A stretch of DNA of 12,926 nt from Prevotella sp. UBA7594 (GTDB lineage Bacteria; Bacteroidota; Bacteroidia; Bacteroidales; Bacteroidaceae), in the NCBI GenBank assembly GCA_002490315.1, contig DLKG01000027.1, positions 1 through 12,926 of the forward strand, read 5' to 3'. Below the pieces are notes generated by a model, which did no database searches, was not told the origin of the DNA, and saw only the letters and a program-made list of their open reading frames with translations. Below, in pieces: positions 1 to 7,316 of this stretch. Both the position numbers and the translations under genes were made by a program. Position 1 is the first letter of the stretch. Each line of letters starts with the position of its first letter.

Positions 1-38
1 AGAATTAACAGAGTATTGATAATAACCACATTGCTATA

Positions 39-1544
39 ATGACAGCAAATGACAGCATCGACAACAGGCAGATTCTGCGTGAGCGCGGCATCTGCGTTGT
101 CATTCCCACATACAACAATGCCTCGACGATAGCTTCAGTCATCGCCGACGTGAAGGCATATTGTCTCGACGTGATAGTCGTTGACGACGGGTGTACGGAC
201 GCTACGGGGGATATTTTGGCGTCCATGCAGGGCATAACTGTTGTGCGTCATCCTTCCAATATGGGCAAGGGCACGGCTTTGAAGTCGGGCTTCCGCAAGG
301 CTCTCGCCATGGGTTTCAGTTACGCCATAACCATTGATGCCGACGGACAGCATTACGCTGCCGACATCAACTCTTTCCTTGAGGCCAACAAGAAACATCC
401 TGGAGCATTGATAGTCGGTAGTCGCCGTTTGGAGGGAGTGGAGCGCAGCAAAGGCAGTTCGTTTGCCAACAAGTTCAGCAACTTCTGGTTTTGCGTGCAG
501 ACCGGTCGCAATCTTACCGACACGCAGACCGGCTATCGTCTCTATCCACTGCACAAGCTCGTCGGACTCTCGCTGCTCACCTCCCGTTATGAGGCAGAAC
601 TTGAGCTTCTCGTCTTTGCCTCATGGCATGGTGTGGAGCTTGTTTCCATCCCCGTTGACGTCTATTATCCGCCGAAGGAAGAGCGGGTGAGCCATTTCCG
701 TCCGGGCATGGACTTCTTCCGCATCACCATGCTCAACACCGTACTCTGCTTCCTTGCCGTTGTCTACGGATTGCCGTGCAGAGTAGCAAGATTTCTTATG
801 AAGTACGTGCGTACGCTCTATTCGTTGCTTTTCTTCCTTTTCTTTTCCATGTTGGTCATAACGCCGTTTGTATGGATATATATAAAGGTGGGAAAGATGA
901 CGGAGAAGAAGCGTCGCGGACTCCACAAGTTGATTTACCATGTGGCACGTTTCGTCACAATCCACCACGGCATACCGGGAACGAAATTCCGATATGGAGT
1001 GGCAGAAGGCGTTGACTTCAGCAAGCCTCACATTATCATCTGCAACCACCAGTCTCACCTCGACCTCATGGCGCAGCTTGTCTTCACGCCCAACATCGTG
1101 TTCCTCACAAAAGATTGGGTTTGGAACAATCCATTCTATGGCTTGCTCATACGCAATGCGGAGTATCTGCCAGTGCTCGACGGCATAGAGACATTGCTGC
1201 CCCATCTGCGCTCACTTGTCGAAAGAGGCTACAGCATAGCCGTCTATCCGGAGGGCACGCGCTCTAAGGACTGCTCGATAGGTCGCTTCCATCAGGGAGC
1301 ATTCTACATTGCCGAGCAACTCGGCTTGGATATTCTCCCGATGCTTCTCTACGGTCCAGGAAAAATTCTCCCGAAGAAGTCCTATCATCTCAACCGCGGC
1401 ACTATACAGATAGAGGTCGGCAAGCCCATCTCGCGCGAAGAACTCGACGCCATGGGCAACACAATGGCGCAGGCCCGTGAACTGCGAAAAATATACAAGA
1501 GAAAATACGAACAGCTGACAAACAAGATTGAGCAGAATGTCTGA
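39..1544 (+). CDS. Family 2 glycosyltransferase fused to LPLAT/PlsC-type acyltransferase
   Basis: A 501-residue two-domain membrane-associated protein. Residues about 19-215 are a GT2 (GT-A fold) glycosyltransferase of the dolichyl-phosphate mannosyltransferase type: it has VVIPTYNN at the start, VVDDG at 47-51, the metal/sugar-nucleotide motif DADGQH at 100-105 and DTQTGYRLY at 161-169. Two hydrophobic stretches follow (about 228-246 and 260-283). Residues about 300-495 form a lysophospholipid-acyltransferase domain with the HX4D motif (H337, D342 in NHQSHLD) and YPEGTRS at 403-409. The ATG at 39 is chosen because an in-frame stop lies at 6-8. The gene overlaps the next one by 8 bases, so the two are probably translated together. 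GT2-acyltransferase fusions are known from aryl polyene and flexirubin-type clusters. Inference: it glycosylates and acylates a lipid-like product. The sugar, acyl donor and acceptor cannot be read from sequence. Confidence 0.9.
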   Translation: MTANDSIDNRQILRERGICVVIPTYNNASTIASVIADVKAYCLDVIVVDDGCTDATGDILASMQGITVVRHPSNMGKGTALKSGFRKALAMGFSYAITIDADGQHYAADINSFLEANKKHPGALIVGSRRLEGVERSKGSSFANKFSNFWFCVQTGRNLTDTQTGYRLYPLHKLVGLSLLTSRYEAELELLVFASWHGVELVSIPVDVYYPPKEERVSHFRPGMDFFRITMLNTVLCFLAVVYGLPCRVARFLMKYVRTLYSLLFFLFFSMLVITPFVWIYIKVGKMTEKKRRGLHKLIYHVARFVTIHHGIPGTKFRYGVAEGVDFSKPHIIICNHQSHLDLMAQLVFTPNIVFLTKDWVWNNPFYGLLIRNAEYLPVLDGIETLLPHLRSLVERGYSIAVYPEGTRSKDCSIGRFHQGAFYIAEQLGLDILPMLLYGPGKILPKKSYHLNRGTIQIEVGKPISREELDAMGNTMAQARELRKIYKRKYEQLTNKIEQNV

Positions 1545-3042
1545 TAAGAAAAAAGTGATAATCATAGGCAGTGGACTTGGAGGCCTGTCGTGTGGCATAA
1601 TCCTTTTGAAGAACGGGTATGATGTGACCGTTGTGGAGCAGTCGAACCAAATCGGCGGTTGCCTGCAATGTTTCACGCGCCACGGCGCCAAGTTTGAAAC
1701 GGGCATGCACTTCATTGGTAGCGCTGCCGACGGGCAGGTGACGAACAAGCTTCTGCGCTATCTTGAAGTGTATGACGACATACGACTCTCGCCCCTCGAC
1801 GTCAACGGCTATGACGTTGTTTCGTTTGGCGGGCAGCGCTATAAGATTCCTGTGGGAAAGGAGCCGTTCATCCGTCAGATGAGCGAATACTTCCCGGAGC
1901 AGAGCCGCAACATAAGAAAGTATTACGAAACGGTGGAGATGATTGCCAATGCCTCGTCGCTCCACTCGTTGAAATATGCCGAGACCGACTCGCGCGTGAC
2001 TACGGAATACAGTCTACGTTCCATCGACGACGTACTGCGTGAACTTGTCAGCGACCCACTGCTTGCCGATGTTCTCGTCGGCAATCTGCCTCTTTACGCA
2101 GCCGAGAAAGGCAAGACACCATTCTCCGTACACGCCTTCATCATGGACTTCTACAACAAGAGTGCCTTCCGCATAGCGGGAGGCAGCGACACCATAGCGC
2201 AGTCGATGAGGCACACCATAGAGCGTTATGGCGGACGCGTTATGACGCGCAGCAAGGCGACGCGCATCCTTTGCGACGACACTCATGCCACGGGCGTGGA
2301 GATAAACGGCGCTGAGGTGCTTTCTGCCGACTACGTTATCTCCGACACCCATCCCAAGCGCACGCTTGAGATGCTCGACACGAAGCTCATACGCCCAGCT
2401 TTCCGCCATCGCATCAATGCCATTCCGCAGACCGTCGGCAGTTTTTCCGTGTATGTAAAATTCAAGAAGGGTAGGGTGCCCTACATGAACTACAACTATT
2501 ACGGCTACAGCCAACCCTCGCCATGGAACTGCGAGCATTACACCGACGCGACGTGGCCCAAGGGCTTCCTCTACATGCACTTTTGTCAGGAGGAGCATCC
2601 ACGATATGCCGACACGGGCGTGATACTCTCTTACATGCAGATGGACGACGTGAGGAAATGGGAAGGCACGCACGTGGGAAGGCGCGGAGCCGACTATGAA
2701 GACTTCAAGCGCCGCAAGGCGGAGCGCCTTCTCGACTCTCTCGAACAGCATTTCCCAGGCTTACGCGACGACATCGAGGAGTACTTCACGTCCACTCCGC
2801 TCACCTATCTCGACTACACCGGCACTGAGGAAGGCTCCATGTACGGCATTGCAAAAGACGCCAACATGGGGGCAGCCTATCGTGTGCCACAGCGCACAAG
2901 GGTGCCCAACGTATTCCAAACAGGGCAAAACATCAACTCTCATGGTATGCTGGGAGTGCTTGTAGGAACGATAGTCACATGCAGCGAGTTTCTCACGGCA
3001 AAAACCATTTACGAGCAAATAACGAAGGGAGCTGAACGATGA
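1537..3042 (+). CDS. FAD-dependent oxidoreductase, phytoene desaturase / RetSat-like (first of pair)
   Basis: A 501-residue flavoprotein. The N-terminus has the Rossmann dinucleotide-binding signature GSGLGG (11-16), with an acidic residue closing the second strand (E34, in VVEQ) and the following IGG. TGMHFIG lies at 55-61, VGRRGADY at 380-387, and the C-terminal FAD-contact segment TGQNINSHG at 462-470. This layout fits phytoene desaturases, carotenoid isomerases and all-trans-retinol 13,14-reductases, which oxidise, isomerise or reduce conjugated polyene chains; the C-terminal segment leans to the RetSat side. No signal peptide is seen. The ATG at 1537 is preferred to the TTG at 1528 as the more usual codon; it overlaps the upstream stop by 8 bases. 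The substrate is unknown. Inference from neighbours: it acts on the polyene or acyl chain of the cluster product. Confidence 0.88.
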   Translation: MSDKKKVIIIGSGLGGLSCGIILLKNGYDVTVVEQSNQIGGCLQCFTRHGAKFETGMHFIGSAADGQVTNKLLRYLEVYDDIRLSPLDVNGYDVVSFGGQRYKIPVGKEPFIRQMSEYFPEQSRNIRKYYETVEMIANASSLHSLKYAETDSRVTTEYSLRSIDDVLRELVSDPLLADVLVGNLPLYAAEKGKTPFSVHAFIMDFYNKSAFRIAGGSDTIAQSMRHTIERYGGRVMTRSKATRILCDDTHATGVEINGAEVLSADYVISDTHPKRTLEMLDTKLIRPAFRHRINAIPQTVGSFSVYVKFKKGRVPYMNYNYYGYSQPSPWNCEHYTDATWPKGFLYMHFCQEEHPRYADTGVILSYMQMDDVRKWEGTHVGRRGADYEDFKRRKAERLLDSLEQHFPGLRDDIEEYFTSTPLTYLDYTGTEEGSMYGIAKDANMGAAYRVPQRTRVPNVFQTGQNINSHGMLGVLVGTIVTCSEFLTAKTIYEQITKGAER

Positions 3043-4544
3043 GCAAAAGTGTGGTAATAATAGGCGGCGGACTTGGCGGACTCTTCACGGGTGCCATCCT
3101 CGCCAAGGAAGGCTTCCGCGTGACGGTGCTTGAGAAGAATGTAACGATAGGCGGCGGCCTACAAACCTTCTGCCGCTTCGGCGAGACGTTCGACACGGGT
3201 ATGCACGTCATCGGCGGGATGCAACCTGGCGGCAACATACGCCGCATCTGTGAATATCTTGGTATAATGGGCATGGTGAAGATTAAGGATGTTGACGCCG
3301 ACTGCACCGACCGTCTCTATTTCGCCGAGGATCATAAATATTACGATATAGCCAAGGGCGAGAAAGGATTCGTCGATTCCCTCTCGCGATATTTTCCTGA
3401 AGAGAGACAAAACCTGGAAGCTTATGTCAAGGCGATATTCCGCATTGTGGAGGAGGTGCCGCTCTTCAGCATTAAACCATCAGAGGGTGGCATCCCCGTA
3501 CATTCGGACGAATTCATGATGTCGGCTGACGCCTTCATTGCCAAGTACATTGGCGACAGAAAGCTCCGCAGCGTCATTGCCTACATGAATCCGCTCTATG
3601 GCGGACGCGGCAACCAAACTCCAGCCTACGTCCACGCCATAATCAACGTGCTTTACATCAATGGAACGAGTCGTTTTGTGGGTGGCAGTAGCCGTTTTGC
3701 CGACCTCCTTGCCGACGTCATACGCGGCAATGGCGGCAGCGTCTTTACAGGCGACGGTGTGGAATGGATAGAGGTGAGCGAAGCAAGGGAGATAGAATGG
3801 GTGCGCACGAAGAGCGGCAAGCAGTATTCCGCCGACACCTACGTCTCCGCCATTCATCCCTGCACGCTGTTGAGGCTCATGCCCGAGAAGGCGTTCACCA
3901 AGGCTTATCGCACCCGTCTCGACTCCGTGCCTAACGCCTATTCAGCCTTCTCGCTGTATATAAAGTTCAAGAAAGACAGCTTCCCCTACATCAACCACTC
4001 GGAGTATTACATGACGAAGTACGATGACATCTGGAACTTCGGCAGGGCCGACCGTCCATGGCCTCTTGGCTTCCTCTTCATGACACCGCCCGACGACCAT
4101 CAAGGCGAATACGCCTCCAAGGCTCTCGTCACGGCTCCGATGCTTTTCGGCGCAGTGCGCCAGTGGGAGCACACTACTGTCGGCAGACGCGGTGCCGACT
4201 ACGAGCAGTGGAAGAGAGAACAGGCCGATAAGCTTCTTGCAAAAATAGAGGAGATACATCCAGGCATTGCCGACTGCATAGAGCACGTCAACACTGCCTC
4301 GCCGCTAACCATACGCGACTTCTATGGCGTAAAGGAGGGGTCGCTCTGTGGCTTCAGTAAGGATTGGCAGAACATGACACTCTCGCAGCTGCCTGTCGTC
4401 ACGAAGGTGAAAAATCTCCTCCTTACCGGACAAAACAACAATCTGCATGGCTTATGTGGCGTGCCGCTCACGGCAATACAGACCAGTGAGGTATTGCTTG
4501 GCCACAACTATGTGGTGAACAAAATAATGCGTTGCACGCGATAA
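3039..4544 (+). CDS. FAD-dependent oxidoreductase, phytoene desaturase / RetSat-like (second of pair)
   Basis: A 501-residue paralogue of the preceding gene, starting at an ATGA overlap with its stop. It carries GGGLGG at 9-14, E32 at the end of the second strand, TGMHVIG at 53-59, VGRRGADY at 381-388 and TGQNNNLHG at 463-471, all within a few residues of the matching positions in its neighbour. The proteins are alike in length and motif order but diverged elsewhere, so this looks like an old tandem duplication rather than a recent copy. Translational coupling suggests balanced amounts, so they could be partners in a heteromer or act in successive steps. The reaction is presumably reduction, desaturation or isomerisation of a conjugated chain in the cytosol or at the inner membrane; the substrate is not visible from sequence. 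Confidence 0.88.
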   Translation: MSKSVVIIGGGLGGLFTGAILAKEGFRVTVLEKNVTIGGGLQTFCRFGETFDTGMHVIGGMQPGGNIRRICEYLGIMGMVKIKDVDADCTDRLYFAEDHKYYDIAKGEKGFVDSLSRYFPEERQNLEAYVKAIFRIVEEVPLFSIKPSEGGIPVHSDEFMMSADAFIAKYIGDRKLRSVIAYMNPLYGGRGNQTPAYVHAIINVLYINGTSRFVGGSSRFADLLADVIRGNGGSVFTGDGVEWIEVSEAREIEWVRTKSGKQYSADTYVSAIHPCTLLRLMPEKAFTKAYRTRLDSVPNAYSAFSLYIKFKKDSFPYINHSEYYMTKYDDIWNFGRADRPWPLGFLFMTPPDDHQGEYASKALVTAPMLFGAVRQWEHTTVGRRGADYEQWKREQADKLLAKIEEIHPGIADCIEHVNTASPLTIRDFYGVKEGSLCGFSKDWQNMTLSQLPVVTKVKNLLLTGQNNNLHGLCGVPLTAIQTSEVLLGHNYVVNKIMRCTR

Positions 4545-5485
4545 TGAGTATGGAAAGAAGATTAAAGCAACTTTCACGATTCCATGTACAGCCGCTATTC
4601 TTGGCAGCAATGCTCTTCATGGTGATTTGCTGCCCGGCGGTCAATGCGCAAGGGAAGGCGGCTGCTATGGCGGAGGAAACGGCAGATGCGCAGGAGAAGG
4701 TGAATATTTGGGAAGGCGTGCCCGGGCATAAGCGTGTGGAGCTGACGCCCTTCCTTGCTCCTGGGCGCGGCAACACGGCAGTTGTTGTATGTCCCGGCGG
4801 CAGCTATTTCTGGCACGACATCGACACGGAGGGCTACGCCGTGGCACGCTGGCTTCAGAGCAACGGCATCTCGGCTTTCGTTTTGCGCTACCGCACGGCA
4901 ATGGTGCCGGCGTTCATCACGCATTTTCGCTATGTCTTCCGCGGCAATCGCTATCCCGACCCGCAAGACGACCTCCGGCGTGCCATCATCTACATCAAGG
5001 CACGCGCCGACAAGTATGGCGTCGACACGCGCCGCATCGGAGCGATGGGCTTTTCCGCTGGAGGGCATCTCGTAATGTCGGCAGCCGAGTTTTTCGATGC
5101 GCTCTCCCGTCCGGCGTTTGTCGTGCCTGTCTATCCCGTCGTCTCAATGTCGGCAGACTGCACCCACAAGCGCTCGCGCCGCGCCTTGCTTGGCGACAAC
5201 CGCAAGAACAATCGCCAACTGCGCGACTCGCTCTCGCTTGAACTGCACGTACCTGCCGACTGTCCTCCCGTTTTCCTCGTCAACTGCAAGGACGACCCCG
5301 TTGTCGACTGGCGCAATTCCGTCTTGCTCGACAGTGCGCTGACGGTGCGCCGTGTTCCCCACCGCTACATACAATACCAAACCGGCGGGCATGGCTTCGG
5401 AGCCTCCGACAAGAAGGGCACAGTTGAGTGCCGCCAGTGGAAAGCGGCGTTTCTCGAATGGTTGAAGCGTGAGGGATTAATGTGA
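4544..5485 (+). CDS. Exported alpha/beta-hydrolase (esterase/lipase-like)
   Basis: A 313-residue protein of the alpha/beta-hydrolase fold, resembling acetyl-esterase / acetylxylan-esterase-like lipases. Residues 1-35 look like a Sec signal peptide: a basic start, a hydrophobic core (FLAAMLFMVI) and a likely cut after AVNA. No clear lipobox is present. CPGGSYFW at 83-90 stands where the oxyanion-hole segment is expected. The nucleophile motif is GFSAGG with S171, the acid is in KDDPVVD (D250 or D251), and the histidine is H283 in GGHGFG, so the triad appears complete. The ATG at 4544 overlaps the preceding TAA by one base (TAATG); a TTG at 4532 and an ATG at 4550 are alternatives. Placement in the run suggests it acts in the periplasm or outer envelope, perhaps removing an acyl or acetyl group from the exported product, but a role in glycan de-esterification is equally possible. 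Confidence 0.85.
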   Translation: MSMERRLKQLSRFHVQPLFLAAMLFMVICCPAVNAQGKAAAMAEETADAQEKVNIWEGVPGHKRVELTPFLAPGRGNTAVVVCPGGSYFWHDIDTEGYAVARWLQSNGISAFVLRYRTAMVPAFITHFRYVFRGNRYPDPQDDLRRAIIYIKARADKYGVDTRRIGAMGFSAGGHLVMSAAEFFDALSRPAFVVPVYPVVSMSADCTHKRSRRALLGDNRKNNRQLRDSLSLELHVPADCPPVFLVNCKDDPVVDWRNSVLLDSALTVRRVPHRYIQYQTGGHGFGASDKKGTVECRQWKAAFLEWLKREGLM

Positions 5486-5552
5486 AATCTGTAGGATATA
5501 ATATAAGTAAGTTTTTATTTTGTACTTAACAAACATAGAATTGGAATACACG
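5486..5552 (+). promoter_or_regulatory. AT-rich gap, possible internal promoter
   Basis: This is the only longer, strongly AT-rich gap in the first half of the operon. TATTTTG at 5516-5522 is one base short of the Bacteroidetes -7 element TAnnTTTG and lies 30 bases ahead of the next ATG. I see no convincing -33 element. A TATAAT-like string (about 5497-5502) is not informative in this phylum. This is a weak suggestion only. Confidence 0.2.
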
Positions 5553-6125
5553 ATGAAACGATTGATTTTTGTTCTTATATCATTATTTGTCGCTTTGGCG
5601 GCGTACTCACAGAATGAAGAAACGTTTAAGAGCTTAAAAAAGAAATTCAAGAAGCAAAGAGTATTTGTGCTTGACTTGGATTTGTCGGATGTAAAATATG
5701 GCACGATGCCGTATGAACGATTTAAGGAACGTGTTTCGATAAAGGACGACATCGACCCTCTGCTCGTAGATATGTCCATTGAGGACTATGAGAAGTCTTT
5801 CTATTGTACATATAAAGGCTTGACTTTTGTAAAGAAGCCTTCGGCTGAGATTCCTTTTTCAATACATGTGAAAGTAGACGAAATATCATCGAAAGCGGCA
5901 ATAAAAGCAAAAGCTTTGATAACATATAACGATTCGCTGGATTTTGCGGAGATAGACCTTGATGTAGAAGAAGGGAAATGGAATTCTTTTGATGTCTTAT
6001 TGAAAGAGAACCAGGAGGAGCAGTTGAAAAAGCTATGCAACAGCCTGCTGTACTACTCGAATCGCAATTCCACGTACACCGTCAATAGGCGCTCGAGCTT
6101 GAGGTTTTTAGAAGGTAAGAAATAA
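5553..6125 (+). CDS. Small exported protein of unknown function
   Basis: A 190-residue protein that I do not recognise. The ATG at 5553 is preferred to the one at 5520 because it places a typical signal peptide at the N-terminus: MKR, then the core LIFVLISLFVALAAYS, with cleavage probably just before the Gln. The mature part begins with a lysine-rich stretch (SLKKKFKKQR), is otherwise charged and apparently rich in beta strands, and has no cysteine pair and no obvious catalytic motif. Its codons are clearly richer in A and T (many AAA, GAT, TTT and TTA) than those of every neighbour, hinting at separate origin or later insertion. By position it could be a periplasmic partner of the exporter. 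Aryl polyene clusters often contain a LolA-like carrier here, but I see no sequence support for calling it LolA. Confidence 0.72.
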   Translation: MKRLIFVLISLFVALAAYSQNEETFKSLKKKFKKQRVFVLDLDLSDVKYGTMPYERFKERVSIKDDIDPLLVDMSIEDYEKSFYCTYKGLTFVKKPSAEIPFSIHVKVDEISSKAAIKAKALITYNDSLDFAEIDLDVEEGKWNSFDVLLKENQEEQLKKLCNSLLYYSNRNSTYTVNRRSSLRFLEGKK

Positions 6126-6146
6126 AAAGCAAAACAATTAGTTCAA

Positions 6147-7277
6147 ATGGCAAATACAGAATTCGACGATATACGTCCTTACTACGAGGATGAGATTCCG
6201 GCGGCGATGCAGCGCATTGCCGAGAGCGGCTCGTTCCCGTTGCTCGCCTCCTACGTCTATCCCGACGAGCCGATAGAGGAGGTGAGGAAGCGCATTGCAG
6301 CCTACCGCACGGTGCGCGACTTCCAGAACGAAACGATGGCGCTGGTCAACGAGCGCGTGATAGCCAACAGCATGACGGAATACACGTGCAGTGGACTCCA
6401 GCGCCTCTTGCCCAACAAGTCGTACCTCTACGTCTCAAACCATCGCGACATCATGCTCGACTCAAGTCTTTTGCAATACTCGCTCGTGAAAAGCGGCTTC
6501 GACACCACGGAGATCACCTTCGGAGCCAATCTCATGATGAACCAGCTCATTGTGGACATCGGAAAGAGCAACAAGATGTTCAAGGTGGAGCGTCCCGGCG
6601 GAGGCATCAAGGAGTTCTACCGTAGCTCGCGCCATCTCTCCGACTATATCCGCCACACCATTCAGGAGAAGCACCAGAGCGTATGGATAGCCCAGCGCAA
6701 CGGCAGGACGAAGGACGGCAACGACATGACCGACCAGGGCATCATAAAGATGTTCTGCATGAGTGAGCCGGGCGACAAGATTAAGGCTATTGCCGACCTC
6801 AACATCGTGCCCGTGTGCATCTCCTACGAATGGGAGCCGTGCGACGTGCTGAAGACGCTCGAACTCTATGAATCGCAGTTCGCACGCTACACGAAGAAGC
6901 CAGGCGAGGACCTCACGAGCATCCTCACGGGTATCATCCAGCCTAAGGGAACAGTGCACATTGAGGTGTGCGAGCCCATCATCCATGCCGAGTTGGCAGC
7001 CTTTGAGGGTCTTACCAACAACGCCTACCACAAGGCGGTGGCGCAGCTCATCGACAGTCGCATCCATCCTGCCTATCGCCTCTATCCCAACAACTTCATC
7101 GCCTACGACCTCCGCTACGGCACGACGAAGCACGCCGACCGCTACACGGAGGAGGAGAAGCAGGCGTTCGTCAATCGTCTCAATAGTCTTGCACGCTACG
7201 ACACATGCGACATAGAACAACTCTTCGACATCTTCCTCGGCATCTATTCCAACCCTGTCGTCAACAGCATGAAATAA
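6147..7277 (+). CDS. PlsB/LPLAT-like acyltransferase with unusual HX5D motif
   Basis: A 376-residue protein resembling glycerol-3-phosphate / 1-acylglycerol-3-phosphate acyltransferases. The active-site block is VSNHRDIMLDS: H99 is followed by D101 and D105, giving HX5D (or HXD) rather than the usual HX4D. Further blocks fit the family: FKVERPGG at 145-152 (acceptor-binding-like), RNGRTKDG at 184-191 in the place of EGxRS, and VPVCISYE at 221-228. There is no signal peptide and no strong membrane segment, so it is probably cytosolic or peripheral on the inner membrane. Expected reaction: acyl transfer from acyl-ACP or acyl-CoA to a glycerolipid-type or pathway-specific hydroxyl. The 21-base upstream gap and 39-base downstream gap keep it in the operon. 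It could alternatively be a housekeeping lipid enzyme, but its neighbours argue for a cluster role. Confidence 0.82.
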   Translation: MANTEFDDIRPYYEDEIPAAMQRIAESGSFPLLASYVYPDEPIEEVRKRIAAYRTVRDFQNETMALVNERVIANSMTEYTCSGLQRLLPNKSYLYVSNHRDIMLDSSLLQYSLVKSGFDTTEITFGANLMMNQLIVDIGKSNKMFKVERPGGGIKEFYRSSRHLSDYIRHTIQEKHQSVWIAQRNGRTKDGNDMTDQGIIKMFCMSEPGDKIKAIADLNIVPVCISYEWEPCDVLKTLELYESQFARYTKKPGEDLTSILTGIIQPKGTVHIEVCEPIIHAELAAFEGLTNNAYHKAVAQLIDSRIHPAYRLYPNNFIAYDLRYGTTKHADRYTEEEKQAFVNRLNSLARYDTCDIEQLFDIFLGIYSNPVVNSMK

Positions 7278-7316
7278 GACAATTCCTGCAAGACAAGATA
7301 TAAACCAAAGCAAGAA

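Noticed and set aside
1528..1536. TTG start nine bases upstream for the first flavoprotein
   Set aside because: The ATG at 1537 is the commoner start codon and gives the same length (501 residues) as the paralogue.
5497..5502. TATAAT-like string as a sigma-70 promoter
   Set aside because: Bacteroidetes use a different consensus (TAnnTTTG), and the string lies in a generally AT-rich gap.
5553..6125. Calling the small exported protein a LolA-like carrier because such genes occur in aryl polyene clusters
   Set aside because: Size and signal peptide fit, but I see no LolA sequence features, so naming it would rest only on context.
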